Of a stretch of DNA of 64,000 bases, positions 17,205 to 25,939 are shown in pieces (the stretch's first letter is position 1; each line of letters opens with the position of its first letter). A model generated the notes under the pieces. That model had not been told where the DNA came from. It worked only from the letters and a program-made list of their open reading frames with translations, and ran no database searches. The stretch is from Lentzea albida. Its GTDB lineage: Bacteria; Actinomycetota; Actinomycetes; Mycobacteriales; Pseudonocardiaceae. A program made the translations under genes and the position numbers. The stretch spans positions 1 to 64,000 of the forward strand of contig NZ_FOFV01000013.1 of NCBI RefSeq assembly GCF_900111005.1. Direction: 5' to 3'.

Positions 17205-17281
17205 GGCCGTGACGGTAGGTCAGCGGGTACGGGTTCGCGGCGCGGAACGACCAAAGTCGCCGCGAAGTCGAGACGAACGAC

Positions 17282-18076
17282 CTATCCGCCCGCGACCAGC
17301 AACGGGCAGGCGGTGTACACGTCGTTCAGCCTTCGCAGCGCCGTCGCGAACTGGTCGAACCGGGCGCGCGGGACCGCCGTGCGGACCTCACCGATCACCT
17401 GCCACAGGTAGCGGTGCTCGGCGGTCTCCACGACCGGCGCCGGCACCCCGGACGGCACGTCGGCGGCGAACTCGAGCGCCACCGCCGCGGCGCGCAGGCA
17501 CGCGGTCGCGAGGGTCACGCAGTCCTCGACGAGGGTGCGGTCGTCCTCGGCGCGCAGGACACCGTTGACGGCGAACCGGACGGCCTGCATCAGCGCGAGG
17601 TAGAGGCGCTGGCCCGCCAGGGCGCGCTCGCGCGGCAGGTTCTCGGTGCCGGGGCCGGGGGTCACCACGGTCATGCCGACCTGGGGGCGGCGCAGCACGT
17701 GGTCGAAGAGCGCGGTCGGGGCCCAGAGCAGGGTCCGCCAGGAGTCCTCGGTGACCGAGGTGCCCATCCTGGCCGCGTTCTCCAGCACGTCGAGGTAGGC
17801 GATCAGGACACCGGACAGGAACACGCCGCCGCGGTCGCCGCCGACCCGTTCGACCCCGAATCGCTGGTCGATGGGGCACACCTGCACGCGGTGAGCGGGC
17901 GACCACTCGATGACACCGCTGTTCGCGAGCACCACGCGGGCGAGCCGTTGGTGCACGGGCGATGCCGAGAGCACCGTGTCGTCCAGCCCCATCTGCACGA
18001 GCGTGGAGGCGGCGTGCTGCAACCCCTCGCGCCGTTGCGGCACGAGGTCGGGGTGCAGCAGGCGGAACGGTTCCAC
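17282..18076 (-). CDS. hypothetical protein
   Basis: I do not recognise this 264-residue protein. It starts at GTG 18076 and has no signal peptide, membrane segment or cysteine-rich site. It appears mostly alpha-helical, with hydrophobic helices rich in Ala, Leu and Val (LVEDCVTLATACLRAAAVALEFAADV, AGQRLYLALMQAVRFAVNGVL). It lies between the LuxR-type regulator gene and the ABC exporter, same strand, with 92 bases to the regulator stop; whether it belongs to either unit is unclear. Confidence 0.6.
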   Translation of the reverse strand: MEPFRLLHPDLVPQRREGLQHAASTLVQMGLDDTVLSASPVHQRLARVVLANSGVIEWSPAHRVQVCPIDQRFGVERVGGDRGGVFLSGVLIAYLDVLENAARMGTSVTEDSWRTLLWAPTALFDHVLRRPQVGMTVVTPGPGTENLPRERALAGQRLYLALMQAVRFAVNGVLRAEDDRTLVEDCVTLATACLRAAAVALEFAADVPSGVPAPVVETAEHRYLWQVIGEVRTAVPRARFDQFATALRRLNDVYTACPLLVAGG

Positions 18077-18168
18077 GTCGCCCCCTTGTCGTCGTTCCGA
18101 CCACGATGAACGGCGAGGGGCGGGAAGTCATCCGGATGCAGCGCAGCGTTACGTCTCAGTTGGACGCA

Positions 18169-20409
18169 TTAGTGCGTTCGGGCCCAGGCCGCAAGCTGCG
18201 TCCTGGACGAAAGGTTCAACGTGGTCTTCACGTTGTGCACGTGGGATTCCACAGTCCTGTGCGAAATACCGAGTTTGGCGGCGATCTGGGCGTTCGTCAA
18301 TCCCTGGGCCACCAGCTCGACGACCACGCGCTGGCGGTCGCTCAGCACCGCGTCCCGCACGATCTCCTTGTCCAGCGCGGTTTCCAGGGCGTGCCGCGCG
18401 TCCATCGACCGCCCGGCCGCGAGCGCGCGCTGGAAGGCCGCCGGGGAGAGGGATTCCCGCGAGAGGTCCAGTGCGGCGGCCATCTTCCGCCGCCACCACG
18501 GTTCCGGCGGGACGACCCACGTCGTGCGCATCTGCTGGCAGGCCACCAGAAGCCGCACGCCGAGCTCGTGCCGTCCGGACGCCATCGCGACGAGGCCTCG
18601 GCCCTCGATCGACTCGACCGCGGCCCGAGGCGTCTCCGCCATCATGCGCGCGCTCTCGGCGAAGTGCGCGCCGGCCGTCGCCAGATCCCCCCGTTCCAGG
18701 GCGATGCAGGCCGACGTGTGCACGGCGATGGCCACGACGTCCTGTCGCGCGTGGACTCTGAGCACCGGCAACGCGCTGTCGACGAGGTGGGCGGCCCCGT
18801 CGGTGTCACCGTCCACGAGCAACCGCCAGCCGAGGTTCTGGCTCGACACGGCGACGCTCACGTCGTTGCCGTTGCGTGCGCCGTACTCGATCGATCGGCG
18901 CAACGCCCGTGCGGCGTTCAGCGCGTCACCCAGGCCCTCGTGGGCGTGCGCCAGCGTCCGGTACAGGCGGCACATGATCAGCTCCTGTCCGCCCGCCTCC
19001 GCCGTCGCGATCGCTTCCAGGGCGTGATCCACGGCCTCGTCGTGGCGTTGCTCGTGGGCCGCGAGCAGAGACGCGTACTCCAGCGCGAGGATCCGGTACC
19101 GGGCGTCGGCGGCCGACTGGTGCAGCACCTGCATCAGCACCGCGCCCGCCTGGGCGAAGTAGCCGCGGTCGAAGCAGACCCTGAGCAGCATCGTGGCGAG
19201 CATCAGCCGGCGGTCGTCCCGCGGTGCCACCAGATGGGCGAACGCGTACGCCACGTTGTCGTACTCCTGGTGCTGCGCCTGCACCTGACCGGGCGTGAGG
19301 ATCGACGACGAGACGCCGGGCTCGCCTTTTTCGCACAGCCAGGCGATGATCCGCTCGGCCGTCACCTCGCGCTCGCCGTGCTCCCCGAGCCGTTCCTCGG
19401 CGTAGAGGCGGATCGACTCGAGCATCCGGAACCGGCCGTCGTTCTCCCGCGCCACCAACGACTTCGCCTGCAACGCCGTGAGCGGCCCGATCACCGAGCG
19501 GCCGTGCACGACCTCGGCGATCTCCAGCCCGAACCCGCCGGGCAGCAGCGCGAGCCGCCGGAACAGCTCCTTCTCCTGCGCGGTCAGCAGGTCGTGGCTC
19601 CACGTGATGGCCGCGCGCAGGCTCTGGTGCCGAACCTGCTCACCGGCGTCGGTCAGCAGGTCGAGCCGGTGGTCGAGGCGGTCCGCGAGCTCGGGCGGTG
19701 GCACGGAGAGCCTCGCCGCGAGCTCCACCGCGAGCGGCAGGCCGTCGAGCCGCGCGCAGATCGTCTCGACCGTGTGGTGGTCGCCGCCCGTTCCGGCGCG
19801 TTCACGGAAGAGCTTCGCCGCGTCGGCTCCCATGCCGCGCAACGGGAAGACGGCCTCGCCGATGGACCGCAGCGCCTCCCTGCTCGTCGCGAGGACCTGC
19901 ACGTGCGGGCAGCGCGACAACAGCGCGTCCACCACCTCGCAGCACTCCTCGACGAGGTGCTCGCAGTTGTCCACCAGCAACAGGACCCGGCGGTGGTGCA
20001 GCTCGTGGACCAGCGTCGTCCGCAACGCGACACCTGCGTGCTGGTACACCCCAACGGCTTCCGCGAAGGCCTGCACCACCTGGTCGGGGCGGCTCAGCCG
20101 GCCGAGCTCGACGGTGCGGACCTCGGTCCGCCTGCACCGCCGGGCCAGCTCGACCGCGAGCCGCGTCTTCCCGACCCCCGCCGGACCGACGACCGTGAGC
20201 ATCCTGTGCTTGCGCAGCAACAGGAGCAGCTCGGCGAGCTCGGCCTCCCTGCCGACGAACGCGTCGTCGTAGCCGGGCAACTCCGCGACCACAGTGGACG
20301 TACCGGCCGAACGCCGGCGGTAGGCGCGCTGACGGCACGCGTTCGAGCAGTACCGCGCCCGCGACGGCAGCGGCGCGTACTCCGTGCCACAGCTCGCGCA
20401 GATGCCCAT
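18169..20409 (-). CDS. large LuxR-family regulator with NB-ARC-like ATPase and N-terminal zinc-knuckle-like motif
   Basis: A 746-residue transcription regulator. Residues 4-25 hold CASCGTEY and YCSNACRQRAYRRR, a CxxC/CxxxC motif likely to bind zinc. An ATPase domain of the AfsR/LAL type follows, with Walker A VVGPAGVGKTRLAVELA and a Walker-B-like VLLLVDNCEHL, and then a long helical, TPR-like sensor region (about 380-660). The last 65 residues are a LuxR HTH (LSDRQRVVVELVAQGLTNAQIAAKLGISH region, HRTVESHVHNV). It lies 28 bases downstream of the GH92 mannosidase gene on the same strand, so it is likely co-transcribed and may sense the products of polysaccharide breakdown. The target genes are unknown. 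Confidence 0.85.
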   Translation of the reverse strand: MGICASCGTEYAPLPSRARYCSNACRQRAYRRRSAGTSTVVAELPGYDDAFVGREAELAELLLLLRKHRMLTVVGPAGVGKTRLAVELARRCRRTEVRTVELGRLSRPDQVVQAFAEAVGVYQHAGVALRTTLVHELHHRRVLLLVDNCEHLVEECCEVVDALLSRCPHVQVLATSREALRSIGEAVFPLRGMGADAAKLFRERAGTGGDHHTVETICARLDGLPLAVELAARLSVPPPELADRLDHRLDLLTDAGEQVRHQSLRAAITWSHDLLTAQEKELFRRLALLPGGFGLEIAEVVHGRSVIGPLTALQAKSLVARENDGRFRMLESIRLYAEERLGEHGEREVTAERIIAWLCEKGEPGVSSSILTPGQVQAQHQEYDNVAYAFAHLVAPRDDRRLMLATMLLRVCFDRGYFAQAGAVLMQVLHQSAADARYRILALEYASLLAAHEQRHDEAVDHALEAIATAEAGGQELIMCRLYRTLAHAHEGLGDALNAARALRRSIEYGARNGNDVSVAVSSQNLGWRLLVDGDTDGAAHLVDSALPVLRVHARQDVVAIAVHTSACIALERGDLATAGAHFAESARMMAETPRAAVESIEGRGLVAMASGRHELGVRLLVACQQMRTTWVVPPEPWWRRKMAAALDLSRESLSPAAFQRALAAGRSMDARHALETALDKEIVRDAVLSDRQRVVVELVAQGLTNAQIAAKLGISHRTVESHVHNVKTTLNLSSRTQLAAWARTH

Positions 20410-20437
20410 CGGAGAAGCGTACGACCGATCCGGCGTC

Positions 20438-22645
20438 TCAATTGGAAAGTGTGTGGAGGTCGACCTCGAGCGTGGTCCCCTGCCACAGCTCCGCGATCTC
20501 GATCCGTTCCTTGTCCTTGGACAACCAGCCGCTCCTGATGCGGCGCACCACCTGGGTCTTCGCCGCGTCCGCCTGCTCGGCCCTGATCACGACGTCCTTG
20601 CCGTTCTCCAGGTGGATGACGGCCTTGGTGAACTTCGGCGCGTGCGGCACGAACTCACCCGTCCCCGGCACGGCGGGGTACATCCCGAGGGCGCTGAACA
20701 CGTACCAGGCGGACATCGTGCCGAGGTCGTCGTTTCCCGTGACGCCCGCCGGCCCGTTGACGAACAACGTCTGCGCGGCCCGCACGACCACCGACGTCTT
20801 CTCCGGCCTGCCGATCAGCGCGTACATCCACGGCGCGTGCAGATCAGGTTCGTTGTTCGGGTTGTACCTGAACTGGTTGTAGTAGTCGTACGGTCCGACG
20901 ACCCACTTCTCGCGCACGGTCCGCTTCGGATCGACCAGCAGGTCCTGGTATGCGAAGAAGTCGTCCAGCCGAGCCTCGGCCGCCGCCTTGCCGCCGAGCG
21001 CGGTGAGCAACCCGGTGATGTCGTGCTGCGCCAGCCACTGGTACTGCCAGGCAGTGCCCTCGTGGAACCCCTCCGACCCCTGGGGCGTGTAGGGGTCGAG
21101 CCACGCACCGCCCTGCAGCTTGGGCCGCGGGAACCCGGAGAAACCCCGGTCCGTGACGCTGTTGTCCCACAGCGTGCGGTGGTTGAGGCCGCGAACCCTG
21201 AACCGCTCCGCGTCCTCCGCGTGCCCCAGCTCGCCGGCCATGATCGCGAGCGTGGCGTCGGCCAGCGCGTACTCCAGGGTCGCCGACGCGCCGTGGTGCG
21301 GATCGGTGTCCTGCCCCTTCTTGGGGAAGCGCTTGTCGTACTGCACGAACCCGTGGGCGAGGTAGTTCGGGTTGCCGGACCTGCCCTGGAACCGGCTGGC
21401 GGCAGGAGGAACGCCGTCGGCGTTCTGGACGAGTGCGGCGTACGCCTGCTCCTCGAAGCCCTTGAGGTGCCCGAAGCGCCACAGGTCGACCAGGAACGGC
21501 GTGACCGGGTCGCCGGTCATGCAGTTGGTCTCCTGGTTCGCGTAGGCCCACCGCGGCAACCAGCCACCCTGCTCGTGGATCGCCAGGATGCTCCGGCCGA
21601 TGTCCTGGGACCGCTTGGTGCGGAGCAACGCGAGAAGCTGGTTGTGCGCCCGGTACGTGTCCCACAGCGAGTAGTACTCGTAGTACGTCCAGCCGTCGGC
21701 ACGATGGACCTGGTTGTCGAACCCGCGGTACCTGCCGTCCACATCGCTGCCGGTCAGCGGCTGGAGCAGCACGTGGTAGAGCGCGGTGTAGAAGACCGCC
21801 CGCTCGTCCCAGTCTTCCGTCTCGATCTCGATGCAGCCGAGCTCCTGCCGCCAGGCGTTCTGGGCCTCGTTGCGGAGCTCGTCGAAGGTCTTGTCGGCGG
21901 TTTCGACCGTCAGGTTGTGCGCGGCGCCTTGTTCGTCCACTTGCGACAGTGCGGTGGCCGCCGTGACCGGGCCGGGCGTGAACGTGACCCAGGCACCCCT
22001 CAGACCCGCACCGCCCGCGGACTCCCTCTGGTTCGGCCGAGGTCCCGTCGGCCCCCAGGTGCCGAACTGCCGGAACGGCCGGTCGAACCGGGTGGTGAAG
22101 TGGGTGAGGTAGGGACGGCCGCCGCAGAACGCCTGCGTCTCCACGGTTCCGGCGATCGTGCGGTCGTCGAGGACCCTGATGGAACTGGCGCTGACCGGCT
22201 CCTTGTCGTTGGCCTGGCCGACGTTGACGAGGAGCGTGCCGCCGACGCCGTTCGGGAACGTGTACCGCTCGACCCCGGCGCGCGTGGTCGCGGTGCACTC
22301 GACGGTGATGTCGTTCTGCAGCTTGACCTTGTAGTAGCCGGGCTTGCCGATCTCGCCGTCGTGGGTGTAGCCCGCGGCGTACCGCTTGTGGTCGAAGGAC
22401 TGCGGCAGTTGCACGACCGGGAGGATCGGGACCAGGCCGCCCTGCTCCCAGCAGCCCGCGCCGGACAGGAAGAAGTGGCCGAAGCCGCGGATCTGCTGGT
22501 CGTCGTAGCGGTAGCCGGCGTAGTGCGAGCCGATGGGGCTGCTGTGGGCCTTGCCGAACGGCATGGACGCGCCGGGGAAGGTGTTGCCCTCGTCCTTGGT
22601 GCCGATGAAGGTGTTGACCGACTCGATGGGATCCAGTGCGTCCAC
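20438..22645 (-). CDS. GH92 family alpha-mannosidase
   Basis: GH92 enzymes are calcium-dependent exo-alpha-mannosidases acting on N-glycans and other mannosides. The 735-residue protein has the typical start VNTFIGTKDEGNTFPGASMPFGKAHSSP, then the beta-sandwich and helical barrel. Signatures include GFGHFFLSGAGCWEQG, YSLWDTYRAHNQLLALLR, and the C-terminal GNDDLGTMSAWYVFSALGMYP that carries catalytic acids. No secretion signal is visible with the GTG start at 22645, which suggests it acts on imported mannosides or is exported another way. It is divergent from lacI-manA and an ABC sugar importer. Confidence 0.92.
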   Translation of the reverse strand: MDALDPIESVNTFIGTKDEGNTFPGASMPFGKAHSSPIGSHYAGYRYDDQQIRGFGHFFLSGAGCWEQGGLVPILPVVQLPQSFDHKRYAAGYTHDGEIGKPGYYKVKLQNDITVECTATTRAGVERYTFPNGVGGTLLVNVGQANDKEPVSASSIRVLDDRTIAGTVETQAFCGGRPYLTHFTTRFDRPFRQFGTWGPTGPRPNQRESAGGAGLRGAWVTFTPGPVTAATALSQVDEQGAAHNLTVETADKTFDELRNEAQNAWRQELGCIEIETEDWDERAVFYTALYHVLLQPLTGSDVDGRYRGFDNQVHRADGWTYYEYYSLWDTYRAHNQLLALLRTKRSQDIGRSILAIHEQGGWLPRWAYANQETNCMTGDPVTPFLVDLWRFGHLKGFEEQAYAALVQNADGVPPAASRFQGRSGNPNYLAHGFVQYDKRFPKKGQDTDPHHGASATLEYALADATLAIMAGELGHAEDAERFRVRGLNHRTLWDNSVTDRGFSGFPRPKLQGGAWLDPYTPQGSEGFHEGTAWQYQWLAQHDITGLLTALGGKAAAEARLDDFFAYQDLLVDPKRTVREKWVVGPYDYYNQFRYNPNNEPDLHAPWMYALIGRPEKTSVVVRAAQTLFVNGPAGVTGNDDLGTMSAWYVFSALGMYPAVPGTGEFVPHAPKFTKAVIHLENGKDVVIRAEQADAAKTQVVRRIRSGWLSKDKERIEIAELWQGTTLEVDLHTLSN

Positions 22646-22734
22646 GGCTTCACCCTAGAGGGGATTTTCGGGGATGGCGGGGTGGGCGGGTGGTCCGGTC
22701 GGGTGGTGCGGGCGGCGGCGCGAGCGGGTTGGCG

Positions 22735-22779
22735 GGTGGCGTTGGCGCGGGTGGCGTTGGCACGGATGGCGTTGGAATG
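22735..22779. repeat. 15-bp tandem repeat, three units
   Basis: Units GGTGGCGTTGGCGCG (22735-22749), GGTGGCGTTGGCACG (22750-22764) and GATGGCGTTGGAATG (22765-22779) follow each other without spacer in the 458-base gap between the GH92 and lacI genes. The rest of that gap holds the hairpin, inverted repeats and promoter listed here; I see no gene in it. Confidence 0.7.
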
Positions 22780-22780
22780 G

Positions 22781-22793
22781 ATCGGATTCCGAT
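22781..22793. promoter_or_regulatory. 13-bp palindrome upstream of the GH92 gene
   Basis: ATCGGATTCCGAT is a perfect palindrome around its central base, 136 bases upstream of the GH92 start and directly after the 15-bp repeats. It could be an operator for the mannosidase gene; the binding protein is unknown. Confidence 0.4.
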
Positions 22794-22863
22794 GCCCAGC
22801 CGGTCGGGACGCCTCGGCTTCGCCATTGCGTTGACACCAGGTCTCTTCGCGTCCTTCGAGGGA

Positions 22864-22907
22864 CCGGGCCGGGGTGCAACCGCCGCCGCATGCGCACCCC
22901 GGCCCGG
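22864..22907. other. 14-bp perfect stem-loop in the GH92-lacI gap
   Basis: CCGGGCCGGGGTGC at 22864-22877 pairs perfectly with GCACCCCGGCCCGG at 22894-22907, leaving a 16-base loop. It lies between divergent promoters and may insulate them or be a cruciform-forming site. Confidence 0.5.
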
Positions 22908-23008
22908 GGGCCTTCGACCGGACCACACCCGCCGCAGGAAGCGGAACGCGGTCCGTCACCAAGAGACTGCGGAGCGCACACGCTCAAGGTCAAGACCACG
23001 ACGATCAC

Positions 23009-23026
23009 TTGTCCACTTCTGGACAA
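23009..23026. promoter_or_regulatory. inverted repeat upstream of the lacI promoter
   Basis: TTGTCCA at 23009-23015 and TGGACAA at 23020-23026 are separated by CTTC. The site lies about 40 bases upstream of the putative -35 box of lacI, where an activator or second repressor would bind. It differs from the GACAACGTTGTC operator. Confidence 0.45.
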
Positions 23027-23065
23027 ACGAGGGTGGCACGAGGTGCCTTGAACGGTGAGGAAGTG

Positions 23066-23094
23066 TTGACAAGGGCGTAAAGCCGGGGTGAGAT
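23066..23094 (+). promoter_or_regulatory. putative promoter of the lacI-manA-ABC operon
   Basis: TTGACA (23066-23071) and TGAGAT (23089-23094) are separated by 17 bases, a good vegetative-sigma spacing. Transcription would start near 23101, only about three bases before the ATG at 23104, which implies a leaderless or nearly leaderless mRNA, common in actinomycetes. Confidence 0.55.
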
Positions 23095-23103
23095 ACGGCC
23101 ACT

Positions 23104-24147
23104 ATGACAACGTTGTCCCCCAGCGGGCCCGTAGCCGGTCAGCGCAAGGTACGTCGCGCGACGATGAACGACGTCGCGCGGTTGGCGGGCGTCAGCATCA
23201 AGACCGTCTCGCGCGTGGTCAACGACGAGCCGGGTGTGCACCCGTCCACCGCCGAGCGCGTGCTCGCGGCCATCGACCAGCTCGGGTTCCGGCGGAACCT
23301 GAGTGCCCGCAACCTGCGCCGGGGGTCGTCCACCGGCACGATCGGGCTGGTGCTGGAGGACGTCGGCAACCCGTTCTACTCCGGCGTGACCCGCGCTGTC
23401 GAGGAAATCGCCCGCCTGCGCGGCAGACAGGTGATCTCGGGGTCGTCGGACGAGGATCCCGGGCGTGAGCGCGAGCTGGCGCTGGAGTTCTGCTCCCGCA
23501 GGGTGGACGGCCTCCTCATCGTGCCCGCGGGCTTGCAGCACAGCTACCTCGTGCCGGAGATGCGCGCCGGGACGCCCGTGGTGTTCCTGGACCGGCCGGC
23601 CGGGGACGTCGTCGCTGACACGGTGCTGGTGGACAACATCGGCGGGACGGTCGAGGCCGTCACGCATCTGGCTTCGCACGGGCACCGCCGCATCGCGTTC
23701 CTCGGGGACGCGCCGGACATCTTCACCGCCAACGAGCGGCTGCGCGGGTACCGCGAAGGCTGCGTGCGGGCCGGGATCGGGTACCACGAGGAGCTCGTGG
23801 CGATGGGGCCGCACGACGAGAGCAGCGTCGCGACCACGTTGCAACGACTGCAGACCATGCGTGAGCCCGCCACGGCGATCGTGGCCGGCAACAACCGCAT
23901 CACCGTGTACATCCTGCGCGCTCTCGCGGGTGTCGCGGAACGGCCCGCGCTGGTGGGCTTCGACGATTTCGAACTCGCTGACCTGCTGTCGCCGCCGGTG
24001 ACCGTGATCGCGCACGACGCGAGCGCGCTCGGCAAGGCGGCCACCGATTTGTTGTTCGCCCGACTGGACGGCGACAACTCACCACCGCGCCGCGTCGTGC
24101 TGCCGGTGCGCTTGGTGCCACGAGGATCCGGGGAGGTCCACGCGTGA
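23104..24147 (+). CDS. LacI family transcriptional regulator
   Basis: A 347-residue repressor of sugar genes. The HTH and hinge occupy residues 21-75 (MNDVARLAGVSIKTVSRVVN, then LGFRRNLSARNLRRGSS), followed by a periplasmic-binding-protein-like sugar domain (TIGLVLEDVGNPFYSGVTRA to the C-terminus). ATG at 23104 fits the promoter as a leaderless start; ATG at 23164 (MNDVARLAG) would give the shorter classical form. The palindrome GACAACGTTGTC overlaps the first codons, suggesting autorepression. GTG of manA overlaps its stop. The inducer is probably mannose or a related sugar, by context only. Confidence 0.92.
   Translation: MTTLSPSGPVAGQRKVRRATMNDVARLAGVSIKTVSRVVNDEPGVHPSTAERVLAAIDQLGFRRNLSARNLRRGSSTGTIGLVLEDVGNPFYSGVTRAVEEIARLRGRQVISGSSDEDPGRERELALEFCSRRVDGLLIVPAGLQHSYLVPEMRAGTPVVFLDRPAGDVVADTVLVDNIGGTVEAVTHLASHGHRRIAFLGDAPDIFTANERLRGYREGCVRAGIGYHEELVAMGPHDESSVATTLQRLQTMREPATAIVAGNNRITVYILRALAGVAERPALVGFDDFELADLLSPPVTVIAHDASALGKAATDLLFARLDGDNSPPRRVVLPVRLVPRGSGEVHA
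23106..23117. promoter_or_regulatory. LacI-type operator over the lacI start codon
   Basis: GACAACGTTGTC is a perfect 12-bp palindrome with the central CG typical of LacI-family sites. It overlaps the start codon and the predicted transcription start, an ideal position for repression of the whole operon. Confidence 0.6.
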
Positions 24148-25169
24148 GTTCTGGTGTTCTCCACCAGCCTGTCAGCTTGCCCGCCAACCAGCCGAAGCAG
24201 TTCTACCGCGGCGGGGAGGCGATCGCCGCGCTGCGCGGCGGGACGAGCGGCGACTTCGGTCCCGAGGACTGGGTCGCGTCGACCACGACGCTCTTCGGGC
24301 GCAGCGACGCCGGGTTGACAACGTTGCCGAACGGCGTGCTCCTGCGCGACGCGGTGCAGGCGGACCCGACGGGATGGCTCGGCGCGGACCACGCGGCCAA
24401 GTTCGGCGGCGACACGGCGCTGCTGGTGAAGCTGCTCGACGCGGGCCAGCGCCTGCCCGTGCACTGCCACCCGTCCAACGCGTTCGCGTCCTCGCACCTG
24501 AACTGCCGCCACGGCAAGACGGAGGCGTGGATCGTCGTCGGCACGACGGGACCGAAGCCGACCGTCTACATCGGATTCCGCGACGACGTGCCCGCCGACA
24601 CGGTCTCCGACTGGGTCGCCACGCAGGACACGAAGGCGATGCTCGACGCGCTCAACCCCGTCTGCGTCCGGCCCGGCGACACGGTGTTCGTGCCCGCCGG
24701 CGTCCCGCACGCGATCGGCGAGGGCGTGTTCATCGTCGAACTGCAGCAGCCCACCGACTTCTCGGTGACGCTGGAGTGGGAGGGCTTCCTCGCCAACGAC
24801 GACATCGGTCACCTCGGTCTCGGCTACGACGTGGCGCTCGGCTGCGTCGACCGGCAGGGCTGGGGCGGCAGGCTCGACCAGCTCGTCCGCCAGACGTCCG
24901 AGAAGTGGGCGCCGTCGGTCGACCTCCTCGGCCCCGACGCGAACCCGTTCTTCCAGGCCGACCGCCTGCACGTGGAGGGTTCCTTCGCGCTGGAGCCGTC
25001 GTTCGCCGTGCTGGTGGTGCTGGAGGGGTCCGGCAAGCTCGGCGAGCTGGAGGTGCACAAGGGCAGCACCCTCGTCGTGCCGCACGCGGCGGGCGAGCTG
25101 GGGCTGACCGGTGACCTGGTGGCGATCCGCTGCCGCCCACCCATCCTGTCCACAGTGGAGGATGCATAG
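24144..25169 (+). CDS. manA: class I mannose-6-phosphate isomerase
   Basis: Converts mannose 6-phosphate to fructose 6-phosphate. The 341-residue cupin protein carries the zinc-site pattern LPVHCHPSNAFA near residues 110-121, a downstream Glu in HGKTEAWIVVG, and FVPAGVPHAIGEGVFIVELQQ with the last ligand histidine. The N-terminal FYRGGEAIAALRGG and EDWVAST are typical of the short bacterial class I group related to YvyI/ManA. GTG at 24144 overlaps the lacI stop, and the ABC ATPase follows after 2 bases, placing the enzyme inside the import operon. Phosphorylation of imported mannose needs a kinase that is not in the window. Confidence 0.88.
   Translation: MSSGVLHQPVSLPANQPKQFYRGGEAIAALRGGTSGDFGPEDWVASTTTLFGRSDAGLTTLPNGVLLRDAVQADPTGWLGADHAAKFGGDTALLVKLLDAGQRLPVHCHPSNAFASSHLNCRHGKTEAWIVVGTTGPKPTVYIGFRDDVPADTVSDWVATQDTKAMLDALNPVCVRPGDTVFVPAGVPHAIGEGVFIVELQQPTDFSVTLEWEGFLANDDIGHLGLGYDVALGCVDRQGWGGRLDQLVRQTSEKWAPSVDLLGPDANPFFQADRLHVEGSFALEPSFAVLVVLEGSGKLGELEVHKGSTLVVPHAAGELGLTGDLVAIRCRPPILSTVEDA
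24317..24328. promoter_or_regulatory. near copy of the LacI operator inside manA
   Basis: GACAACGTTGCC differs by one base from the 23106 palindrome. It lies about 1.2 kb downstream, inside the manA coding region. It could be an auxiliary operator for DNA looping or a chance match. Confidence 0.3.
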
Positions 25170-25171
25170 AG

Positions 25172-25939
25172 ATGAGCCGGCCGCTGCTGGAGGCTCGTGA
25201 TCTCACGAAGAACTACGGCACCGTGGAAGCCCTCCGCGGTGCCTCGTTCACCGCCTACCCCGGCGAGGTCGTGTCGCTGATCGGCGACAACGGCGCGGGC
25301 AAGTCCACCCTGGTGAAATGCCTCTCCGGGGTGGAGCAGCCCACCAGCGGCACGCTCACGTTCGACGGCGAGCCGCTGCACCTGAGCTCCCCCAACGACG
25401 CCCGCGACCGCGGCATCGAGACGGTGTTCCAGGACCTGGCGGTCGCGCCGGACCTCGACCCGGCCGCGAACATGTTCCTGGGCAGGGAGATCCTCAAACC
25501 CGGCGTGCTCGGCTTCTTCGGCGTGCTCGACAAGAAGGCCATGCGCAGGCAGGCGTCCGAGCACTTCACCCGGTTCGGCGCGACGTTGCAGAGCATCGAC
25601 GTGCCGATCGCCGCGCTGTCCGGTGGTCAGCGGCAGTCCGTCGCGGTCGCGCGGTCCGTGGCGTGGGCGTCGAAGCTCGTGTTCATGGACGAGCCGACGG
25701 CCGCACTCGGTGTGGTGCAACGGGAACGCGTGCTGGACGTGATCAAGCGCGTCCGCGACGAGGGCATCGCCGTCGTGCTGATCTCCCACAACATGCCCGA
25801 GGTCCTGTCGGTCTCCGACCGCGTCGAGGTGCTGCGCCTCGGCCGTCGCGTGGCCCGCTTCAAGGCCTCGGACACCAGCGTCGAAGAGCTCGTCGGCGCG
25901 ATGACCGGCGCGCTCACCCAGGAGGACGCCGACCAATGA
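25172..25939 (+). CDS. sugar ABC transporter ATP-binding protein (FrcA-like)
   Basis: The energising subunit of a monosaccharide importer. At 255 residues it holds a single ABC domain, like FrcA of fructose/mannose/ribose importers, not the doubled RbsA/XylG type. Walker A LIGDNGAGKSTLVKCLSG, signature LSGGQRQSVAVARSVAW, Walker B KLVFMDEPTAAL and the H-loop ISHNM are complete. ATG at 25172 follows manA after two bases; its stop overlaps the permease ATG (ATGA). Confidence 0.92.
   Translation: MSRPLLEARDLTKNYGTVEALRGASFTAYPGEVVSLIGDNGAGKSTLVKCLSGVEQPTSGTLTFDGEPLHLSSPNDARDRGIETVFQDLAVAPDLDPAANMFLGREILKPGVLGFFGVLDKKAMRRQASEHFTRFGATLQSIDVPIAALSGGQRQSVAVARSVAWASKLVFMDEPTAALGVVQRERVLDVIKRVRDEGIAVVLISHNMPEVLSVSDRVEVLRLGRRVARFKASDTSVEELVGAMTGALTQEDADQ

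Noticed and set aside
12803..18076. Antibiotic biosynthesis cluster built from the phosphotransferases and the ABC exporter
   Set aside because: No synthase, tailoring or pathway-specific biosynthetic gene lies among them; the genes are on different strands with unrelated neighbours.
22674..23080. Short plus-strand frames in the GH92-lacI gap
   Set aside because: They run through the 15-bp repeats, hairpin and promoter and lack start signals.
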